Assembly: GCA_038323315.1 (NCBI GenBank)
Contig: JBBQGU010000213.1
Location: 1-6,987 of the forward strand
Direction of reading: 5' to 3'
DNA: 6,987 nucleotides
Source: Stagnihabitans sp038323315
Lineage (GTDB): Bacteria > Pseudomonadota > Alphaproteobacteria > Rhodobacterales > Rhodobacteraceae
The translations under genes were made by a program, and so were the position numbers. The notes beneath the pieces are model-generated. The model did no database searches. It was not told where the DNA came from and was given only the letters and a program-made list of their open reading frames with translations. Shown piece after piece: positions 5,720-6,987 of this stretch. Position 1 is the first letter of the stretch. The number at the start of each line of letters is the position of its first letter.

Positions 5720-6842
5720 AATAGGGGTCAACGGCGTCGCGCAGGCCATCGCCCAGCGCGTTGAAGGCAAACACCGCCAGCAGAACAAAGCCGACCGGCG
5801 ACAGGATCCATGGGTAGGACCCGATCGAGGCAAAGGTCTGCGCGTCTTGCAGCATCAGACCCCAGGAAATCAGCGGTGGTTTGACGGCAAAGCCCAGAAA
5901 GCCAAGGAAACTTTCCAGCAGGATGATGTTGGGGATGCCAAGGGTCACAGCCACGATGACGTGGCTCAGCACATTGGGCAGGATGTGCCGGGTGATGATC
6001 CGCCCGTCACTGGCCCCCACGGCGATGGCGGCGCGGACATAATCGATGCGCGCCATCGACATCGTCTTGCCCCGCACCTCGCGGCTGAGTTGTGCCCAGC
6101 CGAGGCCGACAATCACCAGAATGACAAAAGTCAGGAACAGATAAGACGGCGCTGTCGGCGGGATCAGTGTGGCCAGGGCAAGGTACAAGGGCAGTTGCGG
6201 AAAGGCCAGAATCACCTCGACAAAGCGCTGAAACCACATGTCGAACCGCCCGCCCAGATAGCCCGACATGATGCCCAGAAGCGTGCCGATGATGGTGATC
6301 AGCGTGATGGACACCAGGCTGATCATCAGGCTTAACCGGCTGCCATAAATCCCGCGCGACAGGATATCGCGGCCCAGCTTGTCGGTGCCCAGCAGGTGCA
6401 AGGGCGAGCCATCCGAAACGCCGATCAGATGCCGTTCCATCGGGATCAGGCCGAACAGGCGATACGGCGTGCCCTTGGCGAACAGGGCCAGCGGGCGTGG
6501 GTTGTCCAGATCGGCGGACATGATCGGTTGATAGGTGACGGGGTCAAGCTCGTCGCCCTCGACGATGGCATAGGCAACGGGGCGCAGGGTGAAACCGTCC
6601 TTGGTAAAGAACGACAGCTGATCCGGCGGCGCAAAGCTGATGGTGTTGTCGTTAGGGTCCATCGGCGCCACAAACTCGGCAAAGATCGCGGTCAGCAGCA
6701 GCAGCGACACCATGACCAGCCCGATCATGCCGGGTATGGAGCGGCGGAACCTGCGCCACACCAGCGACAGATAGCTTTGGTTGGCGGTCGAGGCGGTCGA
6801 CAGGCGGTTATCGGTCGCCTCGCCTTCGTAAACGGTGCTCAT
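5718..6842 (-). CDS. ABC importer permease, OppC/DppC type, with enlarged first loop
   Basis: This 374-residue inner-membrane permease is the second of the pair. TM1 spans roughly 37-58. After it come the family block HLLGTDKLGRDILSRGIYGSRLSL at 149-172, further membrane segments near 174-194, 208-228, 235-253, 292-318 and 345-364, the ATPase-contact loop YVRAAIAVGASDGRIITRHILPN at 268-290, and the end NALGDGLRDAVDPY. The usual OppC or DppC is about 300 residues. Here the periplasmic stretch between TM1 and the GTDKLGRD block runs to about 90 residues (60-150), which accounts for most of the extra length. The start at 6842 overlaps the upstream permease stop as ATGA and has AGGGA 7 nt upstream. 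It should pair with the partial permease at the right edge and the fused ATPase to import a sugar whose binding protein is outside the window. Confidence 0.92.
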   Translation of the reverse strand: MSTVYEGEATDNRLSTASTANQSYLSLVWRRFRRSIPGMIGLVMVSLLLLTAIFAEFVAPMDPNDNTISFAPPDQLSFFTKDGFTLRPVAYAIVEGDELDPVTYQPIMSADLDNPRPLALFAKGTPYRLFGLIPMERHLIGVSDGSPLHLLGTDKLGRDILSRGIYGSRLSLMISLVSITLITIIGTLLGIMSGYLGGRFDMWFQRFVEVILAFPQLPLYLALATLIPPTAPSYLFLTFVILVIVGLGWAQLSREVRGKTMSMARIDYVRAAIAVGASDGRIITRHILPNVLSHVIVAVTLGIPNIILLESFLGFLGFAVKPPLISWGLMLQDAQTFASIGSYPWILSPVGFVLLAVFAFNALGDGLRDAVDPY

Positions 6843-6987
6843 GCGTCGTTCCCTACGCGAATACGGGGGTCAAGCCAGACCAGCAGCAGGTCCGCGATGA
6901 TGTTGCCGATGATCAGGGTGACGCCCAGCACCAACAGCAGGCTCGCCGTCACGAATACATCGCCGATCGCCATGGAGCCGACAATGG
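6839..6987 (-). CDS. ABC importer permease, OppB/DppB type (3' end only)
   Basis: Only the last 48 codons lie in the window; the gene continues past the right edge. The visible tail has GSMAIGDVFVTASLLLVLGV, then a hydrophobic run and ADLLLVWLDPRIR before VGNDA and the stop. A final membrane helix followed by a DLLxxxxDPRIR ending is characteristic of the first permease (OppB/DppB) of peptide-type importers, where the segment forms the last transmembrane helix and its cytoplasmic end. The stop TGA overlaps the ATG of the next permease (ATGA), so the two are in one transcript and probably translationally coupled. A substrate-binding protein gene would be expected further upstream, but that is inference. 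The identity rests on this C-terminal pattern and on gene order. Confidence 0.85.
   Translation of the reverse strand, partial: IVGSMAIGDVFVTASLLLVLGVTLIIGNIIADLLLVWLDPRIRVGNDA
6849..6855 (-). promoter_or_regulatory. Ribosome binding site of the OppC-type permease
   Basis: TAGGGAA lies 6 nt before the ATG at 6842, inside the last codons of the upstream permease gene. Together with the ATGA overlap it supports coupled translation. Confidence 0.65.

Noticed and set aside
5708..5833. Longer N-terminus for the double ATPase
   Set aside because: It would overlap the permease gene by over 100 bp with an arginine/cysteine-rich, non-homologous sequence; the ATG at 5707 has a good ribosome site.
5421..6335. 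304-codon open frame on the plus strand across the ATPase/permease junction
   Set aside because: It is antisense to two well-supported genes; its histidine-, glutamine- and aspartate-rich product is typical of antisense translation.
1..6987. CRISPR arrays, tRNA or rRNA genes, insertion sequences, integrases
   Set aside because: I found no regularly spaced repeats, tRNA-like cloverleaf, rRNA signature, transposase or integrase motif on either strand.

Overview
The window looks like a piece of an alphaproteobacterial chromosome, most likely from Rhodobacteraceae (Roseobacter-type). The pointers are high GC, a cyanide-insensitive alternative oxidase of the short bacterial type, an oligopeptide-family ABC transporter coupled to a GH4 alpha-galactosidase, and a G/C-tract intergenic hairpin of a style I recall from that family. 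The taxonomic call is inference; no marker gene is present.

Layout. At the left, on the plus strand, is one gene for alternative oxidase (aox, 94-747). Everything else reads leftwards on the minus strand. From right to left in the direction of transcription these are: the last 48 codons of an inner-membrane permease of the OppB/DppB type (6839-6987, cut by the window edge); an OppC/DppC-type permease with an enlarged loop after TM1 (5718-6842); a fused double ABC ATPase (4085-5707); melA, alpha-galactosidase (2709-4076); a strong G/C hairpin (2680-2702); a flavin-dependent tryptophan-halogenase-like enzyme (1098-2633); and a small reading frame with one near-perfect tetratricopeptide (TPR) motif (946-1158), overlapping the halogenase end in another frame. 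About 200 bp of non-coding DNA (748-945) separates this last item from the convergent aox gene.

How they work together. The permease, permease, ATPase and melA genes are joined by an ATGA overlap or by 8-10 nt gaps, each with a Shine-Dalgarno sequence beside or overlapping the upstream stop. They form one operon: import of an alpha-galactoside (melibiose, raffinose, galactosyl-glycerol or similar) followed by NAD- and metal-dependent cleavage in the cytoplasm. The substrate-binding protein and any regulator should lie beyond the right edge. The halogenase follows in the same direction, but behind a hairpin, so its place in the operon is uncertain. The aox gene is separate and concerns respiration.

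What deserves attention: the sugar-operon/halogenase pairing, the orphan TPR motif at the end of the halogenase gene, the hairpin/repeat and six-codon upstream reading frame before the halogenase start, and the long periplasmic insert in the permease. I did not find a clearly new multi-gene system.
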